From Puffinus mauretanicus (lineage: Eukaryota; Chordata; Aves; Procellariiformes; Procellariidae): a stretch of DNA of 64,000 nucleotides. The DNA is taken from positions 7,130,001 to 7,194,000 of the forward strand of contig JAJKFH010001865.1 in NCBI GenBank assembly GCA_023333565.1, given 5' to 3'. Below the pieces are notes generated by a model. That model was not told the origin of the DNA. It saw nothing but the letters and a program-made list of their open reading frames with translations, and did not search any database. The translations under genes were made by a program, and so were the position numbers. Below, in pieces: positions 53,901-64,000 of this stretch (its first letter is position 1; each line of letters opens with the position of its first letter).

Positions 53901-54039
53901 ATCCCTAGTCACGGCAGATTAACAAAGTTTATTTTAAGCGAATGACAGACAACCCTTTCTCCCAAGACAGACAAATCTAGGCTAGAACAACATATAGATA
54001 GATCGTTAACTGAATCGAACCCCCCTCTGAATGATTTAC

Positions 54040-54156
54040 CTCCCAGGAGCTGCTGCGGCAATGTGTTCAGAAAGTCTAGGAGAGGGGACACTGCCAGGGG
54101 AGGACTCTGCTATCGACAAAAGAGCGGCTGCAGGTTCTGGTCTAGGACCGTTTTCA
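54040..54156 (-). CDS. PDLIM5: PDLIM5 candidate alternative exon (ENGPRPEP...RLSEHI)
   Basis: A 117-bp block in phase 2-2 ends at donor AG|GTAAAT. The peptide starts ENGPRPEPAAALLSIAESS, continues with SPRLSEHIAAAAPG, and ends in a split Arg codon. The Ser/Pro/Ala-rich composition suits a disordered linker. The acceptor used here is GGAG|T; CCTAG|A at 54142 (start 54141, 102 bp) is an equally phased alternative, so the high end is uncertain. It joins in frame after the microexon (AA|T = N) and before the 50.9 kb exon (AG|A = R). Alternative PDLIM5 isoforms with extra linker exons or truncated ends are known in muscle; assigning this block to them is inference. Confidence 0.55.
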
Positions 54157-54525
54157 CTCCATTCACAGTAATAAAACCAAATGGAGACACCCAGAGAAAG
54201 AGATTTTTAATCCACATTGAAATAGTATGCTGAACAGGAGACACTGTGCATTAAAATGTTAGTAAATTGAAAAAACAAAAAACCCATGAAGTTTACAGCA
54301 AAATACAAATAGGGGGATAAAATAAGGCACAATACGCTTAGGCAGTGTCACGCTTTTAGTGAAGGTTGAGAAGTGTCCTGCTGCTCATAAAATCAGAAAG
54401 CCAAGTAGTATTTTACATTTACAAAGATGGAACACATATATTAGCATGCAGAATTAAGTATCTTAATAATTAAGTAGGGAGCCTTAAAATTATTGAACAG
54501 ACTTAGGAATGACCAGGGAGCAGAC

Positions 54526-54649
54526 CTCATAGGTGGTAAAGGCGTGGATGGTAATTCTGGTACAGGTGGCATCTCCAAAGTCTGGGTAGCTACGAAGTTT
54601 TTATTCAGATTAATACAGGTATCCTGGGCTCTGGCTCCATTAGGTAGAT
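54526..54649 (-). CDS. PDLIM5: PDLIM5 candidate alternative exon (VATQT module 1)
   Basis: This is an exon-like block with acceptor CTGCAG at its high end and AG|GTCTGC at its low end; the donor is weak. It reads NLPNGARAQD, then FVATQTLEMP, then a proline-rich tail ending PLPPMR. The motif VATQT(L/S)E(M/L)P recurs in the exon at 50245-50439, and both exons end in Arg split as AG|, which supports the boundary. With the start chosen here it is 124 bp, phase 1 in and phase 2 out, so it would follow the 60.2 kb exon (A|AT = N). An internal AG would start it at 54630 instead, giving 105 bp in phase 2-2. No function is visible beyond a disordered proline-rich linker. This is the least certain of the cassette exons. 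Confidence 0.45.
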
Positions 54650-57600
54650 CTGCAGGTATGCTTTATAGATATTTATGACATGGGGGGGGGGAAATAAATA
54701 CATGACCAAGAGTGGGACAAATATTTTCCAGTGGCTAGGGATTAGCTAAACTACAAATCTGGAAAATCCAGACACATCTTCACTCAGGTCAATGAACTGA
54801 CTCCTCAATTTAAGGCCAAAACCAAATGTGTACCTGGTTGCTCAAAAGGAGATGGTTAAAAGTGAACATCTAAAACATACTTAGAAATAGGGTGCTGCAG
54901 AATTAGAACTATTCAGTTACTAAAAACACATAAATAAACTTTACATAAAGGCTAGACTTTGCCTTCCTAAGCTTTAAGTAACTGCTTTACTTAACTGTTT
55001 TACACATGAGGGCTTTCTACTTCTATTTCCTGTCCTTCCAGCTGCTGAAAAGAAAAATCTATTTTACCCACACAAAAATCCCTAGTGGGTTACAGTTTAG
55101 GGATAAACAATAATAAAAAATCCACAGGGCATTTGTCTTGGACAATGCCTGCCTGAAAAGTTGAACATTATTTAATTGGGATATTTATCTGTAGATTACT
55201 GATGGAAGAGAAGTGTCTATTTCATTGTTTGTCATATTCATCCCTCCAGGTGCTCTCTTAAATGTGAGCTTATTCATTTATATCAAAAACCACTCAGAAT
55301 ATTTTTTCAAAGATCAGATGTATACTGGGAATCAGACATGAGCTAGGGCATGTTATCCACATGCAAATGAAAAAGCAGTCCATTGTTTTGGAAACAGTAA
55401 CAAAGTCCAAAATTCAACCTCAACAAGTGTTGTGCAACGGGGATATTAGAGAAGAGATGACATCTTTAAAGCAGTAAATGAAATTAATTTCACACATTCA
55501 TAAAACATTTTTGGAACTAGTGATTTGTTACTATGAATTTATAGGAAACTAATAATTTTGGTAGCCTTTCTCAAATTATTCTCATCTCCTCAGTAGACAG
55601 ACTCCATGACTATCTTATGTTTAATTTTAATCAAAACAGAGGCTTCTATACTTTGAATTATTTAGAGAGGCTTTTTTCTTCCATTTCTCGCTAAAGCAAC
55701 TCACCCTTCAAAGGGACAAGAGCTGGTAAGATAGATAAATGTAATGGTAAGTTAAATACCAACGTGAAGATATTCTCATTACTTAGGGACATCTCCAAAA
55801 CATAAAAATACTTGAAGTTCAAACCATTCTGCCCTTATGAAAAAAACTTTACAGAGAGTCTAAGTGACAATTTTTCATAGTTTTCTTTGCATTGATGTCC
55901 TCTGAAACTCCCGCCTTCCTTTCCATTCATAGAAAATTCTTTAAACCCAGCAAAACACTACTTCACATTCCTACTTTAATACGCAGTATTCTATCAAATA
56001 ATTATATTGTGGTGTATGTGCACTCAGTAACACACTTGGGTTTAGTAACAGTACTCACTACCAAGTTACGCGATTGGGGGGGGGGAAATCAAACTGATTG
56101 GCACTTCTCATCAAAACAGTCTTTAGTGAAATTATTAAAGTGAATATTTTCCCCTACTGTCCCTAAGGAGTTAACCCAAAAGGTGTGTAAGATGTGATAT
56201 GCCTTGGTCCGTCATTACCAATGCAAATCTAATTGTACTTTATGTTGTGCATTGTTAGGCATCCACATCGGTGACTGTTAGTGTTAGATAACTTGGCTAT
56301 TACCTGAAGTCTCCATTTTCTGTTTGGCTTTTCCTAAAGATAAAATGACAAACACCATAAGCTACTGCTGTACTGTATAGTAGTATAAACCATCTGAAAA
56401 GGAAACACAAGCTTAAAATGCTTCCAAAGGTCTCTATTCCTTTCAGTTTTCCAAGTTGTGCAATAAAAAAACCAACCCCGCCAAGTCTGCAGAAGCATTT
56501 GCAGTGGACATCGATCTGTTCACAGGACCAATTCCGTCAGAAAAGCGTGTAGGTCAGCTGCACAAACTAGAAGCCAATTGCAATGGTTCTCATTAAGCAA
56601 TTATGAAAGATTGGGCTTTTGTATGTGCTTTACAATTCACCTTTGAGGTTTGAAACTTCTCTAATTCAATAAGCGTTGCAAAAGCCGAGAGCGAGTTTTA
56701 CTTAGTAGAATTCTTACTCCTGCAGCCCCCCAAAAGGTCAGTCATTTTATTGATTTCTGCAAATCTTGTGTCGATTATGACAACACAAACACATACCCCA
56801 TTTTTAACGTGATCAGGAACTCTACTACTGTGATAGTTTTGTACAATTCAGATTGTTTCTACTATGCAGCAGGCATTTAACTGTTTCTCTTACTATAATC
56901 TGTGAAGGTGCAATGAAATTACAGCTCCATGCTTCAGAAGACTATTCAAGGAGTCGGAGAGACTCAAAAGAAAAACAGACAGAGCTAAGATAAAAGCAAC
57001 TTTTATTAAAATACTCTTCAAGCTTCAGAAAGCATAAATTAATGAATGTGTAGCTACTATAATACATTATTTTACAGGAGAACCGTAGGGCCATGAAGCT
57101 TTTATAAACACAAGAAAGCCTATGAGCTTCACTCTGTAATAAATAAATACTACCGTCTTATCTTGTTCTTGTTAGAGGATGTGTTGAAGCTCTTACAGGT
57201 ACACAGCAATATTCTGCTCATTTTTTTCTAAGTTTTCCACAATATGAACATATTACTAGTTTAAGAAGCAGAATCTTTTGAGCTTGCACTTTGATTCACA
57301 ACATCGGATTTTTTTTTATTTATTTTTTTATTTGCTTAAAAGCAGTCTGTCTTCTTGCTCTACTTTGTAAAACATTTACAACCACTCTAAAATTGACCTG
57401 CTGAAAATCTAGTGAAATCCAAGATAATTATCCTGTTAGGTACAACAGTTTGAAATAAGTGCATACAGTCCCTCTTTGTCTTCTTCCCCCAGCCCCAAAA
57501 TCAAAGTAATAAAATTTCTTATTCTTTTGTTCATAATTTTCTGCTTTCTAACAACCTACAGTAACTCAAACTCAGCAATGCAAATGACTCCTTTAAGGCA

Positions 57601-58632
57601 AAAAAAGAACTGCAACAGCCATCTCCTCCCCCACGTTGGGAGATTCAGTCATCCAAGTTGTTCTGTTTTAAATATGTATCTTTTGTCAACTAGTGATTAG
57701 CACAAAAACATTTTCATCTCATTTTTTACACATCAGTAGGAAAGTGTTAGAAAAGTATAGAAAAAGCTAGAATTTCTCTCGCAGTAAGGCTAGTGAAATA
57801 CGTTTTCTTATTTCTTTTTTTTTTTTTTTTTTTTTTTTTGCAAAGCAGATGGAAAAGAAGAAAGGAAGAAAGTGTTTCTATTTTGATTTTTGCAACTTGG
57901 GAAAATCACTGGACATTAAGAACACGTGCTGAGACTTCATGGTGCCAGTCACGTAATTTTGTATATTTGGGGCTAAAGACGTGGATGGGAACCTTTTCCC
58001 TGTGGAAAGAAGTGATAGAAGAAAAATAAGAAAGAAAGAAAGTAAGTTTGTCTTAAGCAGTTTCACAAGTGAGCATGCAATCTCCATGCACTACTCCTAT
58101 CCGCACATTGCCTTCCTCTCCAAGTGAAAAAATTGGATCCAGTGTTAGGCAAAGTCAGTAGAAACACTCCCACTGATTGCAAGAACCATTAGATTTAGGC
58201 ACTGGTTGGTCCTCATTTTGAACAATGCTTATCCCAAAGTAAGGAGACAGCTGACCCTCGTTCGCAGTCCAGAACGATAATACTTTCCAGCTATACCTTG
58301 CAATCTGATCCACACTCACAAACCAAAAATGCCTGGTTAGATTTAGGAAAACATGTCGACAAGCTGACCTCGTACAGAAAACCAAATCAGTCCAAGATTA
58401 CAGAAAATCTCAAACTCCTGCGCAAACACTAATACTGGACTGCACCAACAGATTTAAAAAGGTCGGTCTACGCAGAAAAAGATTTTGATTTTTACATGCT
58501 GAAGTAGAAGGCAAAAAAAGAAGCAGCATTTTAAAAACCACTCAGATGTCACACAAACGCACCAAACTCTATCAGTTAAGAATTAAGACATGCAAAGTAT
58601 TAAAGTAATAAAAATGTAAAACATCAACTCAC
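54650..58632 (-). other. PDLIM5 intron
   Basis: AT-rich intron between the microexon and the cassette exons. Apart from one poly(T) run, nothing is recognised. The 58670-60240 intron above it is likewise empty. Confidence 0.7.
57815..57839. repeat. Poly(T) run, 25 bases
   Basis: Homopolymer T in the intron downstream of the microexon. It is followed by a purine-rich stretch on the plus strand. Confidence 0.85.
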
Positions 58633-58669
58633 TTAGTCTTCTTTGCAGCTTCATGTTCTGGTTCTTTCA
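58633..58669 (-). CDS. PDLIM5: PDLIM5 microexon (KEPEHEAAKKT)
   Basis: A 37-bp exon lies between acceptor TTCTTGCAG and donor GTGAGT. It adds M (A|TG), KEPEHEAAKKT, then the first two bases of N (AA|T). The human counterpart has the same length and a similar charged sequence, which supports the call despite its small size. It enters in phase 1 and leaves in phase 2, so it is a frame adapter. Skipping it and joining the 60.2 kb exon directly to the 37.8 kb exon would shift the frame. It lies on the PDZ-LIM linker and has no domain of its own. Confidence 0.9.
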
Positions 58670-60240
58670 CTGCAAGAAAACAGAAAATTTTTATTTTCTA
58701 AGGCACTAAAGGCACTGTACCACCGCACACTGAGATTCTCCCCTGTGCCAATGCATTCACCACAGCAGGGATTACAACAAGGCTCGTTAGAACTCCTCAA
58801 TTCTAAATAGGCCCCAATGGAAATGAGGTATGTCTATAGACTTCAAGAGCTCCTTTGCCAGCAGGGCTGCTGAAAAATGGCTCTGCTGGTCTCTGCCCTT
58901 TCCCTTGGCCCACTCTCCACGTTGGCATTGAGAAAGGTGAGTTGAGCAGGGGAAGATGAATGGAAGTTGGGAGGCATTTCTTTTGGACGAACGTCCAGTG
59001 GGTTTATACCAGGTGATAACCCACGTGTCTGTTTGCAGCCAGGCTGTGACCATCAAGGTGCTAGAGGACTGCACATGGGATAATGTAAATTCCCAGCCCT
59101 GATTTTAAGTTTGGCAAATCTAGTTGCAGTCACCTTCTGATAGTATTTGTCAACATGATTAATTCATCAGTACTGGACGACATATTATTTGATATTCACG
59201 TCTCATATTCTGCCCTTACAAGGATTAATGAAGAGAATCCAAAGACAGACAATGATCCATTAATAGACTAGCACAACTACCACAAAACAATCAGGTAATT
59301 GTCCAAGTTCAGAATATTTATAACACATGGACTTATTTGGGGAGATGTTATTATTGGCTTCTAGAGTAATTGTGCCAGAGAATCAATAGTTGAGTTAATC
59401 AAATCTGTCACCGGGGAGGGGGTCTGATTTCCTCACTGCCTTCTTTATTGTGAAAAGCAGAAGAATGAAATAATCACCTCTACATTAGCTGCCTCAGTCT
59501 GAACGTGACTGAGCTCAAATCTCCTGATGGCACTTCTGATGGCTTTTACACAACATAACAGATCTCAGCCAATTAATTATAACTGACAGCATAATATGAA
59601 ATTGAAGTTTTATCATAAAATTATATAACTAGGAATGACCTTGTCTGCATCATCTGTTCCAGTCCACAGTACATGTGATCACACCATAGCATAAGCAGAG
59701 GATGGAAACATGACCAGGAAATAAACTGAGGAACTTTGGATTTATGCTTCTGATTGGTTAAATCATTGCAGATCACACACCTTTGTATGACCGTCAAAGA
59801 TTTTCTACATGCCTGAAAACACCTTAATTTTTCTAGGGCATTAAATTTGAACAGGAACGTCGCCATTTTGGTGATACAGGAGGGGAAAGAAACAACAAAT
59901 ACATACCTGCCAACATCTTTGGAAGTAGAAATGGAAGTTTTAAGATTTATCTAGAATGTATTAATATTCAACTCAATCAGGAATAATGTCCAGTAATGTC
60001 TATGTCCTGAGCTATTTAGCAATAGTAGGAGTTTTACAAAAATATTTTCCTACTATAGTCTTCTAAGACTTTTTTCTTTTAAAGAGCTCACCAAAATTCT
60101 GCCTACTGGATTTATTATCCAAGAGGGAAAATGCAAGAGATGTGACTGAATCCTTTCACTCTTCCCCCCGCCCCCAGCTTTTAAAAACACCTCTCTGTCC
60201 AAGGCCATCACTTTTATTTTGCTTACACCAAACTACTCAC

Positions 60241-60413
60241 TACGATCAGTGCCGGTGATTTGGGCAAGGATGCGGAAAGAGCGGGACTGGGTGGTGCCTG
60301 TCCGGGGATGCCAGTCTTCGGTGTCTTCGATCAGTCGCTTCTTGCTGGCATCGCTGTGGGTAGGTGTGTGGTAAAACTCTGTATAGGTATCCACAATGTG
60401 CTTCCGCGGCGGG
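60241..60413 (-). CDS. PDLIM5: PDLIM5 exon, linker region (PPRKHIV...ITGTD)
   Basis: This 173-bp exon follows acceptor CGCAG at 60414-60418 and ends before donor GTGAGT (60240-60235). The first base completes a codon and 57 full codons follow; the last base, A, is carried forward (phase 1). The peptide opens PPRKHIVDTYTEFYH, has the charged stretch KKRLIEDTEDW, and ends QITGTDR. This is the conserved linker between the PDZ region and the LIM domains of PDLIM5. There is no enzyme motif; it is low-complexity, basic/acidic scaffold sequence. An alternative GT four bases upstream was rejected because GTGAGT is a better donor and restores the family spacing before KEPE. No other PDLIM5 coding exon was recognised between here and 64,000. 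Confidence 0.94.
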
Positions 60414-63400
60414 CTGCGCCAAGGAGAGGAGAGAGCAGTGAGTGAAAAGCTTCAGAGACCACCTGAGTTGGGGTAGCTACAAAGACAGGAACTTTTCACA
60501 GCGCTTAAAGGCAGCTTCTGCATTTGGATGTGGATGCGCAGCGGTGAGCTCTACAGGCACACCTGAACACAGATTCAGTTCTCTGAACCAAACACAGCTT
60601 TAAAATCAGTCTAACCTGACTGAAATATTTTTCCTTGTTTCACAGCTGGAACATTTGAAACAGTAAAAGACAGTATTACCAAGACATTTACATGTTTAAA
60701 TCTTTACCGTTTGGGTGGGTTTTTCCTTGGAGATGACAGAGTAAGACAGCAAGAGAAAGGTTTCCCAGCATAAACAGGAAAAGGAGAAAAAGAAAACAAG
60801 AAATAAAGTCAGAAAGTTGAAACAGAAGTGCAGCTAATTATTCTATTGAATTAATTTTGTGGGAAAGGGCACTGAAATCCAATTAATAGTGATAGTCTCA
60901 CTCTACTACCAAAACCGCAGCACAGAACCCCCATACTTAAACTTAAATTAAACTCACAGCAATTTCCTTACAGGAATAAGAGGGGGATTTGTTTGTTTTG
61001 GTAAAGCAAAGTAGTCTACTTAGTTCAGATCAGGTGCCCCAGGCAAATTTTCCCCTTCGTTCACAAGAGGCAAAGCACTAGCTGTGGGGCCACCCAGCAC
61101 ACAACAAGTCTTTTTCGGTTGGCAAAGCCTGGATCAGAACCAGGCCATCTGAAAGCGTAGGTAGCGATGTTCTGGAGCAGAACATGAAGATATTGATGCT
61201 TGATACCCTCTCTGAAAATCAAAGTAGTGGGGAAATTTTCCCGACAGTAGCCTACATGCTGTTATCAATCCCCATGCTAGCAGCCTTGCAAGAATACAGG
61301 GGTTTAAAATTTTGCTTTCAGTAACTGATATAAAGAATATGTAATGGCACTAATCAGTTTAGGAAAAGATAATCGAAGATTCATACTATGTATATTAGTC
61401 CTAAAGTCTATATTCATTATCCCAAAGCACTAATCTTTAAATCCCTCTAAACATACATTTATTTTTACATAATTTACAGGAGATAACTGTACAAAACTAG
61501 CTCCTAAGACATAACAATTCTACAAAAAAAATCCCTTTAAAAGTAATTTCTGTTTTTGCTACTACATCCCCACTGTATTTTTAATGTCCAAAGTGCTTCT
61601 GGTAAGTAAAGGTGGAAAATATGAATGAGAATGATATAAATTATTAATTGTCAACAAGTAAGTATTAGGCCGATTCAGTGGAATGCATTAGTAAATACTT
61701 AAGCTTAAAAGGATACTTAATACTTAAAAGAATGATGTGAAAGGTATCATACAAAATTATAGTAAAAGACTGAATTTACTGACACGCAGTATTAGTGAAG
61801 TACACGTACCTATCAAGGTTACTTAGAGATGGAATGGTATAGAAACAAAAACAGTGGTATTTCCAGGATGGAGTACAAGAAGTACAGAGAAAAATGAAGT
61901 AAAGCATCAAAATGGTTAATAGCAAAAATAAAATCTGAAAATTAAAACAGTAATTAAAAGGTGTAGAACTACATGGAAATGTAATTATTTACATGCAGTT
62001 GACTGCATTCTAGCAATTACTACAGTGAAATAAGTAGTCTTTCACATTTGTTGAAAGTGGTATATGCTGCTGACTTCTCTTGTTGCGGATCCTACTGGTC
62101 CCTTTTTTAGGGCTTAAGAGTCTACTGGTAATGACTCACTGAGGCAACAAGGTGGTGCCAGAGACAAAGGAAAATCCAATGAGACAGGCTCTCCCTTAAT
62201 TCAGCCTTGAGGCAAAGGGAGAAAAGAGAAGCCAATAAAACCTCAATCATATTTATCATCCCTAACATAAAAAAATCACAGTATATGGATGTTACTCTTA
62301 TTTTTGTTGTATGAACTCAATATCTGGCCCTTCATTCCATAGTCGTCAAACCATTTTTTGCTTTTATACTGTATTTCACCATTCACCAGTTATATTACTA
62401 ACACCAATTAGCCACAGGTGCACCAAGAATTTATCAATACACACAAACACCACACAAATGTTTTGTGGGGGGAAAAAAAAAAAAAACCTGCAAAATTTAA
62501 CACATGAAAAGCAAGATCACATCATGTCCAATGCAGACAAAACCATTTACTACACTAAGAAGTTACTAAGAAAAGCTGAAGCGGTTTTGCAAAATTTAAA
62601 TATAAAACTCTAAGAGCTATAATTTTGCAAAACAAGAATACATGCTGGTTATTCCCACAGGAAAAACGACCATAATTCAACTCCAGTGCTGTTGATACTA
62701 ACTTTGTCACTGTTGTTATCTGCAAGGGAAAAAAAGTATTTGATGTGTTAATACATTCTTTGCTTTTTGAAATATTACAGGACTTTCCAAATCCAAGCTC
62801 TGGTAAAGCCTTATATCACGTAAGTCAAACTTAATATCATCAAGAGAACCTACAAGGGAAAAATTTAGCCCAGCTGAGCTTAAACTGAGTGAAGTCTGTG
62901 GACATCTTACCTGTTTTAAGCAGCAGGCACGTTTTCATGCATGAGTTGGCAAGAAGGCCTTGATAAAAGCATAACTGCCCGCAGCCTAGTGAAGGCAAAT
63001 TGCTTTCTTTCTAAGCCAGCACTAAACAAGGGAAACAAAACATCCTTCCTCATCCTGAAGTGAAGGCAAATAGTTTATACCCTGAATGTGGTTTGAGGGG
63101 TGCCAGGAGGAAGAGAGGAAATTCCGAGTACGACAAAGTGCATATCTTAAGAACTGCATTTGCTCAGCAGTGCTGTCTATGAACACGATGCAAGTTGCCT
63201 TTTTTATTTTTTGAGAGAAATGGATAATACAAAACGCAGAAGCAAAATGGAGTTTATTTCAGACTGATCAATTATTCCAAACTTCAATGTTTCTGCTATT
63301 TCATAAATATCATTGATTCAATTTTAAATGGGGAGATAGTTAAAGCATCATTGTAGAAATGTAATTTTTATAAGTAAAACTAAATAAGTAGTGTAGCAGC

Positions 63401-64000
63401 AGACTGATATAATCACTTTAGGGGTTTTTGTTTGCTTGTTTTTGTTTTCCACCTTAAGACTGCAAGACAATTAGACAGCCCAAACACACTGTTGTAAGAA
63501 AGATGTCAAAATAAAGTAGGTTTTTACAGCTCTAAATGTTTTCAAGCTTTCACAAACTATATCTGCAAGGTTGGCAGTGAGACAGGGATTTCTTCACCTG
63601 TCAGCTGTGATACCCTTCAGCCAGTATTATTCATCCTGTAACCGTAAGGCAGGGCACGTAACAGCGCTCGCCCCGTCATCCTATCTTGATTGTCAAGTGC
63701 TTACTCTATGCCTGCAGCGCTTCCTTCCAGGAGACTTAATTTTGTTGCTATGGTTCATCTTTTTCAGTACTAATTGCTGCTTTTGAGTACTCCTTACACA
63801 GCATTTGCTAAAACAGCATTCATGGAAAGATAGAGACAGTTTGCCAAAGTGTATTCGACAAGTCTACCATCATCGAGCAAGTCCCTGGGATCTTCCGATT
63901 TCATCCCACTTCTATGTAGTGTGGACTCCTGCCATCAGCTAGGGCTGGCTGGAAGTTACCATGACAACGGTGTGATATAAAATGCATACGGTCTGCGTTA
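60414..64000 (-). other. PDLIM5 intron, incomplete
   Basis: Upstream intron running off the window. No PDZ or further linker exon was recognised. An 18-bp in-phase AG..GT segment at 60725-60708 was considered and not accepted. Confidence 0.65.

Larger units (their letters stand above)
10085..64000 (-). other. PDLIM5: PDLIM5 gene, 3' portion (partial)
   Basis: Gene-level entry. Eight minus-strand exons in this span join in frame and encode the C-terminal 358 residues of a PDZ-LIM protein, with three LIM domains at the end and the stop codon at 13121-13119. The order and wording ([35 protein letters not shown]) match PDLIM5 rather than its paralogue LDB3, which has CDFPVEAGDKFIEALG in LIM3. 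Known role: the PDZ domain binds alpha-actinin at the Z-disc and the LIM domains bind protein kinases such as PKC, so the protein acts as a cytoskeletal signalling scaffold. The PDZ exons and the promoter are upstream, beyond 64,000. Splice phases are 2/1, 1/2, 2/1, 1/2, 2/0, 0/1, 1/0, 0/stop. The low-coordinate limit is inferred from a poly(A) signal. Confidence 0.93.

Noticed and set aside
60708..60725. 18-bp AG..GT segment in phase with the 60.2 kb exon (reads as KNPPK-like)
   Set aside because: Too short, weak pyrimidine tract, and no counterpart known in the PDLIM5 linker.
1..64000. CRISPR arrays, tRNA or rRNA genes, bacterial-type operons
   Set aside because: None seen; repeat content, introns and splice signals show vertebrate nuclear DNA.

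Overview
The window is vertebrate nuclear DNA, almost certainly from a bird. Two 5'-truncated CR1 LINEs of avian type and a solo avian ERVL-type LTR sit in AT-rich, intron-dominated sequence. It is not bacterial: there are no operons, and most long open frames are chance.

One gene dominates. PDLIM5 (ENH, Enigma homolog), a PDZ-LIM scaffold of the muscle Z-disc, lies on the minus strand and runs from above 64,000 down to about 10,085. Eight exons (60413-60241, 58669-58633, 37814-37630, 25180-25006, 19067-18887, 17882-17762, 13943-13828, 13208-13119) join in frame at GT/AG boundaries. They encode the last 358 residues of the long, three-LIM isoform. The N-terminal PDZ exons lie beyond the window. 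Every exon junction was checked by codon phase.

Between the 37-bp microexon (58.6 kb) and the 37.8 kb exon, six further exon-like blocks (54.6, 54.1, 50.9, 50.4, 48.6 and 47.6 kb) have clean AG..GT borders. All end in phase 2 with an AG half-codon. They look like a cassette of alternative, probably muscle-type exons. Two motifs each occur in two of them (VATQT in 54.6 and 50.4; ENPLxSLPK in 50.9 and 48.6), so an exon pair seems to have been duplicated. Five are phase 2-2 and can be added or dropped freely. The 54.6 kb block and the microexon appear mutually exclusive by reading frame.

From 13,118 down to about 10,085 is the probable long 3' UTR, ending at AATAAA with a GT-rich downstream element. 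From 9,715 down to 8,311 are two same-orientation CR1 copies. From 1 to 8,310 is intergenic sequence. Its main feature is a CpG-rich patch at about 2.3-2.75 kb with a coding-like plus-strand frame that I cannot identify. Introns hold a solo LTR (40071-40652), a hAT-like MITE (47785-48104), a striking near-perfect hairpin (27133-27211), homopolymer runs, and an odd block open on both strands near 39.5-39.9 kb.
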